From G020354785 sp964461435 (lineage in GTDB: Bacteria > Bacteroidota > Bacteroidia > Bacteroidales > UBA10428), in the NCBI GenBank assembly GCA_964461435.1, contig CAYWUI010000013.1:1-64000 (forward strand): 64,000 nt of DNA. Reading direction: 5' to 3'. Within the stretch, counting starts at the first letter, position 1. Each line of letters begins with the position of its first letter. Under the pieces are notes generated by a model, which was not told the DNA's origin, made no database searches, and saw only the letters and a program-made list of their open reading frames with translations. The position numbers were made by a program, and so were the translations under genes. Shown here in pieces: positions 8,507-18,180 of the stretch.

Positions 8507-10429
8507 ATGGAGAGCAATAATTTAAGTTATTTAGATAAAATCAGATTTCCTTCAGATTTAAAAAAGCTAAAGGTTGAAGAGCTTGTTGATGTTAGCAGGG
8601 AGTTAAGGCAGTTTATCATTGATGAAGTATCGTCAAATCCCGGGCATCTTGGTGCAAGTCTTGGCGTGGTTGAGCTTTCGGTTGCTTTACATTATATTTT
8701 TGACACACCTTTTGATAAGATAATCTGGGATGTAGGGCACCAGGCTTATGGACATAAAATTTTAACGGGCAGGAAGGATATATTTCATACCAACAGAAAA
8801 TACAAAGGCATAAGCGGATTTCCAAAGATGAGTGAAAGCGAGTATGATTCGTTTGGCACCGGCCATGCATCGACGTCGATATCAGCTGCACTGGGAATTG
8901 CTGTAGCAGACAGGCAGAAAGGAATTGAAAGGCATGTTATTGCCGTGATAGGAGACGGAGCACTAACCGGGGGCCTGGCCTTTGAAGGATTAAATAACGT
9001 TGGTATTGAACAGACAGATATACTTGTAATTCTTAACGATAATAATATAGCGATAGATCCCAATGTAGGGGCAATTAAAGAGTACCTTGTCGACATTACT
9101 ACCTCAAGAACATATAACAGGCTTAAGAATGAGATTTGGCATTTACTCGGAAAGATTAGTAAGATTGCGCCTCATGCCAGGGATTATGCCAAAAAGCTTG
9201 AGAACGGATTAAAATCAATATTACTCAGGCAAAGCAATTTGTTTGAAGCCCTGAATTTCAGATATTTCGGTCCGGTTGACGGGCATGATGTTGTTCATCT
9301 TGTAAAAATAATGGAAGACCTTAAGAATATCAGGGGGCCTAAATTATTGCATATCCTGACAAAGAAAGGGAAGGGTTTCAGGCAGGCAGAACTTAATCAA
9401 ACAGTATTTCATTCACCTGGCCGGTTTGATAAAAAGACGGGTAAGATATTAAAAGTCAAGTCTGATAAATTAGAGCCGCCGCTTTATCAGGATGTTTTCG
9501 GACATACCATACTGGAGCTTGCCAGGAACAATGATAGAATAGTTGGAATTACTCCGGCTATGCCCTCGGGATGTTCACTAAAGATGATGATGGACGAAAT
9601 GCCCGAAAGGACTTTTGATGTGGGGATAGCTGAACAGCATGCGGTAACTTTTTCAGCAGGATTGGCTACGCAGGGATTGATACCGTTTTGCAATATTTAT
9701 TCATCTTTCATGCAGAGAGCATATGATCAGATAATTCATGATGTGGCTTTACAGAATCTGAATGTTGTTTTTTGTCTTGACAGGGGGGGACTTGTCGGTG
9801 CTGACGGTCCGACTCATCATGGGGTGTTCGATTTGGCATATCTGAGGAGTATTCCTGATGTTATTGTTTCTGCGCCCATGAATGAGGAGGAACTCAGAAA
9901 TTTGATGTATACGGCACAACTTCGAAATAACGGTCCCTTTGCGATCAGGTATCCCCGGGGCAGGGGAGTAATGACTGACTGGCAGAAACCTTTCAGGGAA
10001 ATAGAGATTGGTAAGGCGAGAAAGATAAATGAAGGTTCTGGCATCGTTATCCTTACTATAGGCCATGTCGGCAACCTTGTAAATGAAGCGATACTGAGAC
10101 TTGAAGCTGAGAATATTAGTGTTGCCCATTATGACATGAGATTCGTCAAGCCTCTGGACAAAGAATGTTTACATAATATTTTTAAAAAGTTTAATTCTCT
10201 GATAACTATTGAAGACGGGACAGTAGTCGGGGGATTCGGAAGCGCGGTAATTGAATTTATGTGTGAAAACGCCTATAAGGCAGAGGTTAAACGGCTTGGC
10301 ATCCCCGATAAATTTATCGGGCACGGGACACAGAAGGAATTATATAAAGAATGCGGGTTTGATCCTGACGGCATCTATCTGGCAGTAAAGTCAATGGTAA
10401 AGCCCAGGGTCTTCTCAAATGTAAGCTGA
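8507..10429 (+). CDS. dxs: 1-deoxy-D-xylulose-5-phosphate synthase
   Basis: Thiamine-diphosphate enzyme that condenses pyruvate and glyceraldehyde 3-phosphate, the first step of the MEP isoprenoid pathway and a source for thiamine and pyridoxal. At 640 residues it is full length. Visible features: SSNPGHLGASLGVVELSVAL (substrate-binding His), the ThDP motif beginning VIGDGALTGGLAFEGLNN, YFGPVDGHD, the catalytic Glu in FDVGIAEQHAVTFSAG, and DRGGLVGADGPTHHG. The C-terminal transketolase-like domain is intact through FIGHGTQKEL. It is a single-gene unit between the divergent OmpA-like gene and the convergent PP2C sensor gene, whose end lies 26 bp away with no obvious terminator between. Confidence 0.98.
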   Translation: MESNNLSYLDKIRFPSDLKKLKVEELVDVSRELRQFIIDEVSSNPGHLGASLGVVELSVALHYIFDTPFDKIIWDVGHQAYGHKILTGRKDIFHTNRKYKGISGFPKMSESEYDSFGTGHASTSISAALGIAVADRQKGIERHVIAVIGDGALTGGLAFEGLNNVGIEQTDILVILNDNNIAIDPNVGAIKEYLVDITTSRTYNRLKNEIWHLLGKISKIAPHARDYAKKLENGLKSILLRQSNLFEALNFRYFGPVDGHDVVHLVKIMEDLKNIRGPKLLHILTKKGKGFRQAELNQTVFHSPGRFDKKTGKILKVKSDKLEPPLYQDVFGHTILELARNNDRIVGITPAMPSGCSLKMMMDEMPERTFDVGIAEQHAVTFSAGLATQGLIPFCNIYSSFMQRAYDQIIHDVALQNLNVVFCLDRGGLVGADGPTHHGVFDLAYLRSIPDVIVSAPMNEEELRNLMYTAQLRNNGPFAIRYPRGRGVMTDWQKPFREIEIGKARKINEGSGIVILTIGHVGNLVNEAILRLEAENISVAHYDMRFVKPLDKECLHNIFKKFNSLITIEDGTVVGGFGSAVIEFMCENAYKAEVKRLGIPDKFIGHGTQKELYKECGFDPDGIYLAVKSMVKPRVFSNVS

Positions 10430-10455
10430 TATATAGCGAGGATTAATATTTCAGT

Positions 10456-13400
10456 TTAGTCAAATTTTCTCCCTACAATAAGTATGTCATCAATCTGTTC
10501 ATAATTTCCGCGCCATTTTTCAAAAGTATTTTCCAGGATTGTCTTTTGTTCTTCCATATTTTTATCCTGGATATCCATAATCAGTTTCTTAAGATTGGCG
10601 CTTTTAAATTTCTTTCCTTCATCACCTCCAAATTGATCGCTATAACCATCGGAATACAAATAAACAGAGTCTCCTTTCTTTATTTTTAATTTGTGATTGG
10701 TAAATTTCATTACCTGTCCGGTTGTTCGTCCTATAGAAAACCTGTTTGCTTTTATTTCAAGCAGTTCCCCATTCCGCACAAGGATAAGCGGGTTAAATGC
10801 TCCTGCATATTGTAACTCTCTTGTTGCGGGAGTATATGCAACCAGCGCCAGGTCCATACCGTCAGCTACAGCTTCTTCTCCTTTTTGATGCAGAGCCGTG
10901 GCAACTTCTTCATTAAGTCGGTTTAATACTTCAGCAGGCTCATGAATTCTATTTTCGATAACAATTTTATTAAGTGAGGTGTAACCAATAAATGACATGA
11001 AAGCTCCCGGCACACCATGGCCCGTACAATCGACAGCAGCAAAGAATTCTTTCTCTGCCCGTGAGGTTATCCAGTAAAAATCTCCGCTAACTATGTCCTT
11101 GGGTTTAAAAAATATAAATGTATTATCAAAAGGAATGTCCGGTGGTAAAATAGCAAATTGTATCCGCTTTGCGTACCTTATGCTATCGGTAATATCTTTA
11201 TTTTTTAATGCCAGTTCTTCATTGGCCTCTGAAAGAGCCAGGGTTCGTTCCTTGACTTTGGATTCAAGTATTCTTTTTTCCCTGATCAGGTTACGTTCAC
11301 GTATTTTGATAAATGTAATTATTCCAGTAATTAACAGGATTGTTGTTGAAATAATGAACCACGCCCGCTGGTAAAATGGAGCCAGAATCTGGAATTCATA
11401 TTCTATTGGTTCTGTATTCCAGATACCTTCAGCATTCTTTGCAACAACTTTAAATACATATTTTTTCGGGGGCAGAGAGCGGTAATTAATATATGTCTGG
11501 TCTGCAACATCCTGCCAGTCAGATTCCAGTCCGTCCAGCATAATTTTATAACGCACAGCTTCCGGATTAGTAAGGCATATACTATGATAATTAAATGCAA
11601 TAGAGTTCTGGTTATGTGCCAATTTAAGATCGCCGGTCATTTCTTTTTCAAATCCATTAACTGTCATTTTAATTATATGCGTTAATGGCTGGGTAGGGCA
11701 TTTTTTTGACAGGGTCGGACTGTACTTAATAGCTCCATTTATCGTTCCAAACCATAAATTCCCCTCATTATCTTTATATGTTGCATTATTTTTGGTCTCA
11801 ATGCCTGTAAAACCGCTTTTTCGCGTATATGTATATATCTTATTCTCCTTCTGGACTATTTTATTTAACCCCCTGTTTGTGCCAACATAAATATTATCAA
11901 AGTCATCAACAGAAATAAGGTTTATAGAATTGGTCAGCAATCCGTCAACAATAGTATATCTCCTTATTATCGTGTCTTTGACAACCATGACTCCCCTTGT
12001 CTCTGTACCTAACCATATTTTGCCCTCATTATCTTCAGTAATACATGTGGGTGTGATATTTTCAACCAGGTTATAAATTTTATATTCATCATTCTTCATC
12101 CTTGTTATACCTTTTCCTTCTGAACCTACCCATAAATAGTTCTTTGAATCTACAAACAAAGAAGTAATATGATTGCCTGCAAGACCTGTTTCATGTGAAT
12201 GCCTGCCTATATATTTAGAATTATTAAGGTCAAACTGGAATATACCTTCATAAGTGCCAATCCACAACTGGTTTGATTTATCAATTTCTATAGCCCGGGG
12301 ATCATAGGATATTTTCGCATTAATACCAGGCTGGCTGACAAAGGAATTAATAATATTGTCATATTTTAAAACACCCTGGTCAGCAGTAAGTATCCAGATA
12401 TTGTTATCATTATCGTGTTTAAAGGATCTTATCTGGTTACTTATATAGTTGTTTGACTGGTTATAATGAATAAATATCTGAATGGTATCAACATTGTTAT
12501 ATACAGTTATTCCACCGTTTGTGCCGAACCATATTTTATTATCATTATCCTGGAATATTGCCCACACCTGGTCATTGATAAGACCGTTGTCGGTTGTAAA
12601 AGACACAAATTGCTCACCTTTAAATATCTCGAGTCCGTTCTCAACGGTTCCTATTAAAATATTACCTTCCTTGTCTTCTATTATACAAAATATCCAGTTA
12701 TCATGCATCCCGTTTTTTGTATTAAATACTTTAACCCCTTCTTCACTTATTCTGGATATCCCTCCATTGCTTTTATCCCTTGCCCAGTGGCCTACCCAGA
12801 TGTTTCCTTCCCTGTCTTCATAAATTGAACTAACCCAGTTTGCCGCCAGTCCGTCTTTATCATCATAAATTTTAAAAGTGTCTTTTGAATAGATGTATTT
12901 AATAAGTCCCCCGTTATATGTTCCAAACCACAGATTCTTTTTGGAATCCTCGAACATTACCGTTGTATTAAAATATGTACTGAACCCTTCGGGGACATAA
13001 TTCTCGAAATTGTTTTCTTTCTTATTGTATTTTTTTATTGCTACATCCGTAACAAAATATAGATCGCCCTCTGATGTCATAAGGCAGTTGACAATTCTGT
13101 CACTCAAACTTTTGCCTTTATAATGCTCAAACTTCAGGCTGGAAATTTCAGCATTGGGATTAATAAAGACATAAGCTCCGTCACCCCATGTAGTTAACCA
13201 TAATTTCCCGTCCGTATCCTGCGTAATTGAAGTTATATCGTTTAATAATATTGTATCTGACAAATGGACAGCTTCAAATTTGCCATCAGAATATCTTGTC
13301 AGTCCCCCGCCCGTGTGCCCCAGCCAGATATTGCCGTACGAATCAAGGTATATAGTTCTTACCCCTCCTTCCGAGAGTCCGTTTTCTATTGTATAATTTA

Positions 13401-13641
13401 TAAAATTATTGCCGTCAAATTGTGAAGCGCCTGCTTCAGTCCCCAGCCATATATAGTCATTGTTATCCTGAATTATTGTATATACTTTTGATTGGGCAAG
13501 GCCATCAATTACACTGTAATTGTCGAAGTAATATGTCTGGGCAGAAGATAATGAATAGATTGATAATAAGGCATATAAAAAAATTATTCGTTCAGCTGAA
13601 CGAATAATTTTTATTTTCTTTACGATATTTATAAACATCAT
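10456..13641 (-). CDS. Beta-propeller sensor with C-terminal SpoIIE/PP2C phosphatase
   Basis: A 1061-residue membrane receptor. Residues 1-35 form a signal peptide; ~36-680 hold about a dozen 'two-component regulator propeller' repeats (DNNDYIWLGTEAGASQFDG and variants), making periplasmic propellers. A Y_Y_Y domain follows (~690-755), one membrane helix (~768-790), a coiled coil (~795-835), and a SpoIIE-type PP2C phosphatase (~845-1061). The phosphatase metal ligands are present: Asp871 in AAVDCTGHGVPGAF and Asp998 in YSDGYSD. It should sense an extracellular or periplasmic ligand and dephosphorylate a Ser/Thr phosphoprotein in the cytoplasm; most propeller/Y_Y_Y receptors instead end in a histidine kinase. 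It begins 12 bp after the TPR-caspase gene, so the two form a unit. A perfect 34-bp palindrome lies within its first codons. Confidence 0.9.
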   Translation of the reverse strand: MMFINIVKKIKIIRSAERIIFLYALLSIYSLSSAQTYYFDNYSVIDGLAQSKVYTIIQDNNDYIWLGTEAGASQFDGNNFINYTIENGLSEGGVRTIYLDSYGNIWLGHTGGGLTRYSDGKFEAVHLSDTILLNDITSITQDTDGKLWLTTWGDGAYVFINPNAEISSLKFEHYKGKSLSDRIVNCLMTSEGDLYFVTDVAIKKYNKKENNFENYVPEGFSTYFNTTVMFEDSKKNLWFGTYNGGLIKYIYSKDTFKIYDDKDGLAANWVSSIYEDREGNIWVGHWARDKSNGGISRISEEGVKVFNTKNGMHDNWIFCIIEDKEGNILIGTVENGLEIFKGEQFVSFTTDNGLINDQVWAIFQDNDNKIWFGTNGGITVYNNVDTIQIFIHYNQSNNYISNQIRSFKHDNDNNIWILTADQGVLKYDNIINSFVSQPGINAKISYDPRAIEIDKSNQLWIGTYEGIFQFDLNNSKYIGRHSHETGLAGNHITSLFVDSKNYLWVGSEGKGITRMKNDEYKIYNLVENITPTCITEDNEGKIWLGTETRGVMVVKDTIIRRYTIVDGLLTNSINLISVDDFDNIYVGTNRGLNKIVQKENKIYTYTRKSGFTGIETKNNATYKDNEGNLWFGTINGAIKYSPTLSKKCPTQPLTHIIKMTVNGFEKEMTGDLKLAHNQNSIAFNYHSICLTNPEAVRYKIMLDGLESDWQDVADQTYINYRSLPPKKYVFKVVAKNAEGIWNTEPIEYEFQILAPFYQRAWFIISTTILLITGIITFIKIRERNLIREKRILESKVKERTLALSEANEELALKNKDITDSIRYAKRIQFAILPPDIPFDNTFIFFKPKDIVSGDFYWITSRAEKEFFAAVDCTGHGVPGAFMSFIGYTSLNKIVIENRIHEPAEVLNRLNEEVATALHQKGEEAVADGMDLALVAYTPATRELQYAGAFNPLILVRNGELLEIKANRFSIGRTTGQVMKFTNHKLKIKKGDSVYLYSDGYSDQFGGDEGKKFKSANLKKLIMDIQDKNMEEQKTILENTFEKWRGNYEQIDDILIVGRKFD
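13579..13612. repeat. Perfect 34-bp palindrome in the 5' end of the PP2C sensor gene
   Basis: Both arms of 17 bp match without any mismatch or spacer, centred between 13595 and 13596 (core TTCAGCTGAA). On the minus strand it covers codons ~10-21 of the sensor gene and is followed by a T-run, so the transcript would form a long hairpin with U-tract, like an intrinsic terminator or attenuator. It could equally be an operator. No in-frame ATG, GTG or TTG lies downstream that would keep the signal peptide, so it is inside translated sequence. Confidence 0.9.
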
Positions 13642-13653
13642 TAAGGCATAAAT

Positions 13654-15999
13654 TTAGTTTTTTGAAATGAAGAAGAACGTACCGTTCTCATCTTCAAGTC
13701 CGGCTATTTTCCCGAACTTCGGCTTTTGTTGTTTATTTTTTTCTACTGCGACCACAACCTTATTTACTATTGATTCAATAGGTATACAGGCATTGGGGTT
13801 ATTTGCCAGGGTATTGGCAAAAGTCCTTGTGAACTGTGAATCATCTATCGCCAGCTCATATCCTGCCGATGAGAATACCTGTGACGATTTCAGCCTCGTA
13901 GCTTCCCAGTCATTACAGTTTCTTTGCTTCGGGATTTCACGCATGGCCTGGTAAAAAGTTGGTCCTGATTCACAGGCATCGGTAACAACAAGTGTATGTG
14001 TAACATAATTTGTATATGATTGCAGTGAGGCTCTCAGGGCATTAATGTTGAAATAAGTAAATTCATCATCCCTTTTTGCATCAACGGGTATCCAGTAGCC
14101 CGTTTCGTTAATGAATTTACCGTGTCCGGCATACCATATAAGCAGGGCATTTACTCTATTGCCCCTGACAAGGTCTCTTAATTCTATTGAAAAGAATTTT
14201 TCCATATCTTTTTTTGTCAGGTCTTTCTTATGGATGACTTTATGTATGTCATAATTTGATAATGCCGAGCGCATCAGGGTAACATCTTTTGAAGGACCTT
14301 CAAGACTTGGAAATGATTCATAATTTGAATTTTCAATAAAAACCACCCATGTCCTTCCCATAGGATTATTGGCAAGGAGAGAGGCCCCCTCACGGTTTAA
14401 ATTGAACTGTTGTTGCGTTTCATTGTTGTTTATATCTATTGCCCTTACAGTGAACTTACTTTTGTTTGTAATATTTATTGTCGCTGAAAATCGAGGATTA
14501 TACTCGTTTAACTTAAAACTTGCCGAAATACCATCTATCAATATTGTCTTGATCAAACTCTCATCAGTTATTTTACCTTCGACATACAAGTTTGGCTCTT
14601 CATTATCAAGATAAATTTCTCCGTCATCTGATGCATAGGGAGCTATTATTGCTACTTTGGGAGGATTAATCTCGGTGCGCTCAATAGTATACGTGTTATT
14701 CTGCGTGTTATTATAACTGTCAATTGCAGTAATAGTAAACATGTCCTTATTAGCAACATCAATGTTTGCCAAAAACTCATACTCATCCTCATTTTGCAGA
14801 AACGGGACTTCCTTATTGTTAATTAAAAGAGATTTTATTTCACTTTCATCAACTATTTTCCCTTTTATGGTAACCTCGTTCTTATCTTTTGCTATTCTGA
14901 CAACAAGGTCATCAATAGGTTCAGGATTAACAAGAACAATAACAGGTTTATTATCTTCCCTGTTTAGTTCAAATAATCTGTCTTTTGCCGATTCCAGCAG
15001 TTTTTTTGCCTTGACGTCATATTCAGACAATGCCGAAAGGGTTTCATAGTCCTTGATGGCAGCTTTATAATTTGCAATTTGTTCAAAGGAATAGGCTCTC
15101 TTATAATAGGCCTCTGAACATTTATCATCCATCATTATTACTTTCGTAAAATCATTTATGGCATTCTGATGTTGTGCATATTGCTGATAATATGTCCCGC
15201 GGACAAGATACATCTCCTCATTTTCGGGGTCAATAATAATATTTTTTGAAATATCATCAATTGCTTTAGGAAACTCCAACATTTTAATATAGACCTGGCT
15301 CCGGACAAGGTATGCATCAGTATTGTCCTTATCAAGCTCTATGGCAGTATTGCAATTTTCTATAGCCTGATTCAGTTTATTCATATTGAGCCTTAGACGG
15401 GCAATTGCTATATAAGGCTCCACAAATCTTCTGTTTTTGGCAATTGCTTTCTGAAAATCTATTTCCGCCTGATTATAGTTTTTCAGGTATTCCGATACTA
15501 TCCCGTGATAATAATTATTGTAAGCATTATCCTTAAGGATTATAGCCTTTTTGGCTGCAGTTAACGCATTCATGTACTCCTCGAGTTCAATCAGTATTTT
15601 TACCTGCAATTGCAGGGCTTCGAGAAACTTGCTTCTCAATTCCAGGCTTTTATTAATATAGTCTTTTGCTTCTTTGAAATTGCCGAGTTTATAATTTATT
15701 CTGGCCGCGCCATAATATACCTCGGGAGTTTTATTTTCAAATACAAGTGCCCTGTTATAGTCGTCCGCTGCTTTATTTAACTCATTTATTTTTTCGTATG
15801 CATTGGCTCTTTCAATGTAAGCATCTGCATAATTAGGACTTATTTCAATTGCCTTTGAGAATTGTTCTATTCCATCCTTATAATTATTGGTAGCAATAAA
15901 GTCTTGTCCGGCTTTAAAATATTGTTTTGCATTCTGACCAAATATGAAAGTGGAACTAAGGATTAATATGAGACAGGTTAACTTGAGATGTTTTTTCAT
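13654..15999 (-). CDS. TPR repeat protein with C-terminal caspase-like peptidase domain
   Basis: A 781-residue exported protein. The N-terminus is a signal peptide ending near FIFGQ (residue ~22). Tetratricopeptide repeats fill ~23-320 (for example YKDGIEQFSKAIEISPNYAD). Two similar beta-sandwich modules follow (about 360-450 and 455-545), each beginning with a (K/E)GKI-x-DES block and carrying a ...LLIN or ...ILID strand. The last ~225 residues are a caspase-fold (peptidase C14) domain with an intact dyad: His626 in WYAGHGKF and Cys676 in VTDACESGP, 50 residues apart as in the family. It is therefore predicted to be an active, secreted, TPR-scaffolded cysteine protease. The propeller-PP2C sensor follows 12 bp downstream. 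Substrate and trigger are unknown. Confidence 0.88.
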   Translation of the reverse strand: MKKHLKLTCLILILSSTFIFGQNAKQYFKAGQDFIATNNYKDGIEQFSKAIEISPNYADAYIERANAYEKINELNKAADDYNRALVFENKTPEVYYGAARINYKLGNFKEAKDYINKSLELRSKFLEALQLQVKILIELEEYMNALTAAKKAIILKDNAYNNYYHGIVSEYLKNYNQAEIDFQKAIAKNRRFVEPYIAIARLRLNMNKLNQAIENCNTAIELDKDNTDAYLVRSQVYIKMLEFPKAIDDISKNIIIDPENEEMYLVRGTYYQQYAQHQNAINDFTKVIMMDDKCSEAYYKRAYSFEQIANYKAAIKDYETLSALSEYDVKAKKLLESAKDRLFELNREDNKPVIVLVNPEPIDDLVVRIAKDKNEVTIKGKIVDESEIKSLLINNKEVPFLQNEDEYEFLANIDVANKDMFTITAIDSYNNTQNNTYTIERTEINPPKVAIIAPYASDDGEIYLDNEEPNLYVEGKITDESLIKTILIDGISASFKLNEYNPRFSATINITNKSKFTVRAIDINNNETQQQFNLNREGASLLANNPMGRTWVVFIENSNYESFPSLEGPSKDVTLMRSALSNYDIHKVIHKKDLTKKDMEKFFSIELRDLVRGNRVNALLIWYAGHGKFINETGYWIPVDAKRDDEFTYFNINALRASLQSYTNYVTHTLVVTDACESGPTFYQAMREIPKQRNCNDWEATRLKSSQVFSSAGYELAIDDSQFTRTFANTLANNPNACIPIESIVNKVVVAVEKNKQQKPKFGKIAGLEDENGTFFFISKN

Positions 16000-16187
16000 A
16001 GCTTGAAATTTTAGGGTTACTAAACCTGATGCTTTTTACTAAAACATTAAATAAAAATAGGATTAATATGAAATTTATTTTCAAATATACAAAAATATAT
16101 AAAGAACTTAATAACTAATGGGTATTAAATGTTTCAGAATGAATATTATGCGCTCAGGTGAATAAGTTATAAAATCCTAATTATTTG

Positions 16188-17249
16188 TCATTGCAGTATA
16201 TTGTTCCTGAAGATCAGTAACCTGTCATTTTCAATATAAGTCTCCTTTATTGGCTCATAAGGAATAACAGGGGCTCTTATACCTGCTTTAAACTCCATGT
16301 TACCTGTAAAAACCCTTGCCTCGTCCCATAAATTCTTTTTTATGAAGCTTTCAATAAGCATTTTTCCTCCTTCAACAAATAATGACTGGATCTCTTTATT
16401 ATAAAGAACTTTCAGCATCTCTTCAAGCATATTGTCATTAAAGTTTATACTGACATATTCGGGGTTCTTTCCTGGCCTGACTTTTTTTTCAGTAAATACA
16501 ACGGTTTTTAATGTTTTATCAAACAGATGCAGGCCGGAAGGCAACCGGAGCTTTCTGTCAGGAATTACTCTCACCGGATTATTGCCGTTCCAGAACCTGA
16601 TGTTCAACCGGGGATTATCAAGCAAGGCGGTATTTGTTCCAACCATTATGGAATGTTCCTCAGATCTCCACTTATGAACGAGCACCCGTGATATGTTATT
16701 TGAGATCCATATAGTGTTACCATGCTGCTTTTTGTCCCTCATAATATCGATATAGCCGTCAGTTGTTTGTGCCCATTTCAGGATAATATAGGGCCGTTTT
16801 TGCCTATAATATGAGAAAAATCTTTTATTGAGTTCAGCCGACTCCTTTTCCAGGACACCTGTTATAACCTCTCTTCCGCTATTCTTGAGCTTTTCAACTC
16901 CTTTCCCTGCCACAATTGAATTAGGATCAATAGTTCCTATAATAATACGTGGTATATTATTTTTAATAATTAGTTCAGAACAGGGAGGGGTCTTCCCCAG
17001 GTGGGAACATGGTTCAAGATTAACATAAAGAGTGGATTTATTTAACAGGTACTTGTCCTTAACTGAGTTAATGGCATTTGCTTCGGCATGTAATTCTCCA
17101 TATTTTTTATGGTAGCCTTCGCCAATTATTTTGCCATTATGTTCTATTACCGCTCCTACCATTGGATTCGCTGCTGTATTGCCCTGTCCCATTTTTGCCA
17201 GTTCCAGGCAGCGGTGCATATATTTTTCGTTATCCATAATAGTACTCAC
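16188..17249 (-). CDS. ribD: Bifunctional riboflavin biosynthesis deaminase/reductase RibD
   Basis: Catalyses deamination and side-chain reduction of the pyrimidine intermediate in riboflavin synthesis. The N-terminal deaminase domain (~1-150) carries the zinc site: His54-Ala-Glu56 in GELHAEANAI, and Cys81 and Cys90 in EPCSHLGKTPPC. The C-terminal reductase domain (~155-353) has YIILKWAQTTDG, the SNNISRVLVHKWR segment and the NADPH-binding FVEGGKMLIESF. Length 353 is typical. The start ATG lies 28 bp from the divergent prmC start; a second in-frame Met four residues in (MDNEKYMHRC) is an alternative start. Other rib genes are not in the window. Confidence 0.96.
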   Translation of the reverse strand: MSTIMDNEKYMHRCLELAKMGQGNTAANPMVGAVIEHNGKIIGEGYHKKYGELHAEANAINSVKDKYLLNKSTLYVNLEPCSHLGKTPPCSELIIKNNIPRIIIGTIDPNSIVAGKGVEKLKNSGREVITGVLEKESAELNKRFFSYYRQKRPYIILKWAQTTDGYIDIMRDKKQHGNTIWISNNISRVLVHKWRSEEHSIMVGTNTALLDNPRLNIRFWNGNNPVRVIPDRKLRLPSGLHLFDKTLKTVVFTEKKVRPGKNPEYVSINFNDNMLEEMLKVLYNKEIQSLFVEGGKMLIESFIKKNLWDEARVFTGNMEFKAGIRAPVIPYEPIKETYIENDRLLIFRNNILQ

Positions 17250-17277
17250 AATAATCTGATTTTACTATTTTTGAAAT

Positions 17278-18147
17278 ATGAATAATTCAAATAAGACTGT
17301 TTCACATATTGTGAACCGGATTAAAATAAATCTTGCTAATCTTTATCCCGATAATGAAATTCAGAGTTTTATTTATCTTATATTTGAATACCTGCTAAAT
17401 TACACTAAAATTGACATACATATCAACAGTAATAAAACAATTTCACGCAGGACAGAGAAACGGATAGATGATATTATAAATGATCTGAAAAAATACAAGC
17501 CCGTTCAATATATTTTTGAAAAATCTGAATTCTACGGGCTTCATTTCAGGGTATCACCCGATGTGTTAATTCCAAGGCAGGAGACTGAAGAACTTGTTGA
17601 CTGGATCATAAAGGACGCCAGGGGAAATAAAAGCAAGATTCTGGATATTGGAACGGGTTGCGGATGTATAGCCGTCGTACTGGCTAAGGTTCTGGCTCAC
17701 TCAGTTATTGATGCAATGGATGCATCTGCAAAAGCAATTAAACTGGCAAAATATAATGCTTTGATGAACGAAGTAGCAGTTAATTTTACGCTTTACGATA
17801 TTATGAAAAATGATATGGAGAAAATAAGTACGGATTATGATATAATTGCAAGTAATCCTCCCTATATCAGGGAATCGGAGAAGTCTGCATTACCGAAAAA
17901 TGTCCTGAATTACGAACCCCGGGAATCGTTATTTGTGCCTGATGATGATCCCCTGATTTTTTACAGGGTAATAGCAGAATTTGGAGTACATGCTCTGAAG
18001 GGCGGGGGAAGGGTATATTTTGAGGTTAATGAAGCCCTCGCAAACGAGGTAGTTGAAGAATTAGCAAGGCATGATTATAAAAAAATTGAAATTAAAAAAG
18101 ATATTGCAGGCAAGGACAGGATGGTAAAGGCATATAAAACAGGATAG
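17278..18147 (+). CDS. prmC: Release factor N5-glutamine methyltransferase PrmC/HemK
   Basis: Methylates the Gln of the GGQ motif in class I release factors using S-adenosylmethionine. The 289-residue protein has the N-terminal helical domain, the substrate-recognition segment VSPDVLIPRQETEELVDWI, SAM motif I in ILDIGTGCGCIAVVLA and the catalytic NPPY motif in IIASNPPYIRE. It is complete. Its presumed substrate gene prfB is only two genes downstream on the same strand (prmC-recX-prfB), a sensible grouping. Divergent from ribD across 28 bp; a TATTTTTG at 17266-17273 could serve as a -7 element but is so close to the ATG that it is uncertain. Confidence 0.96.
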   Translation: MNNSNKTVSHIVNRIKINLANLYPDNEIQSFIYLIFEYLLNYTKIDIHINSNKTISRRTEKRIDDIINDLKKYKPVQYIFEKSEFYGLHFRVSPDVLIPRQETEELVDWIIKDARGNKSKILDIGTGCGCIAVVLAKVLAHSVIDAMDASAKAIKLAKYNALMNEVAVNFTLYDIMKNDMEKISTDYDIIASNPPYIRESEKSALPKNVLNYEPRESLFVPDDDPLIFYRVIAEFGVHALKGGGRVYFEVNEALANEVVEELARHDYKKIEIKKDIAGKDRMVKAYKTG

Positions 18148-18180
18148 TAAAGGCATACAAAATATAATTAAGTATTGTAA

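Noticed and set aside
13654..15999. Caspase as part of a CRISPR-linked (Craspase) or other anti-phage system
   Set aside because: There are no cas genes, repeats or other defence genes nearby; TPR-caspase proteins with signal peptides are a separate group.
17266..17273. TATTTTTG as the prmC promoter
   Set aside because: It is only 4 bp from the ATG and would give a nearly leaderless transcript; no -33 element supports it.
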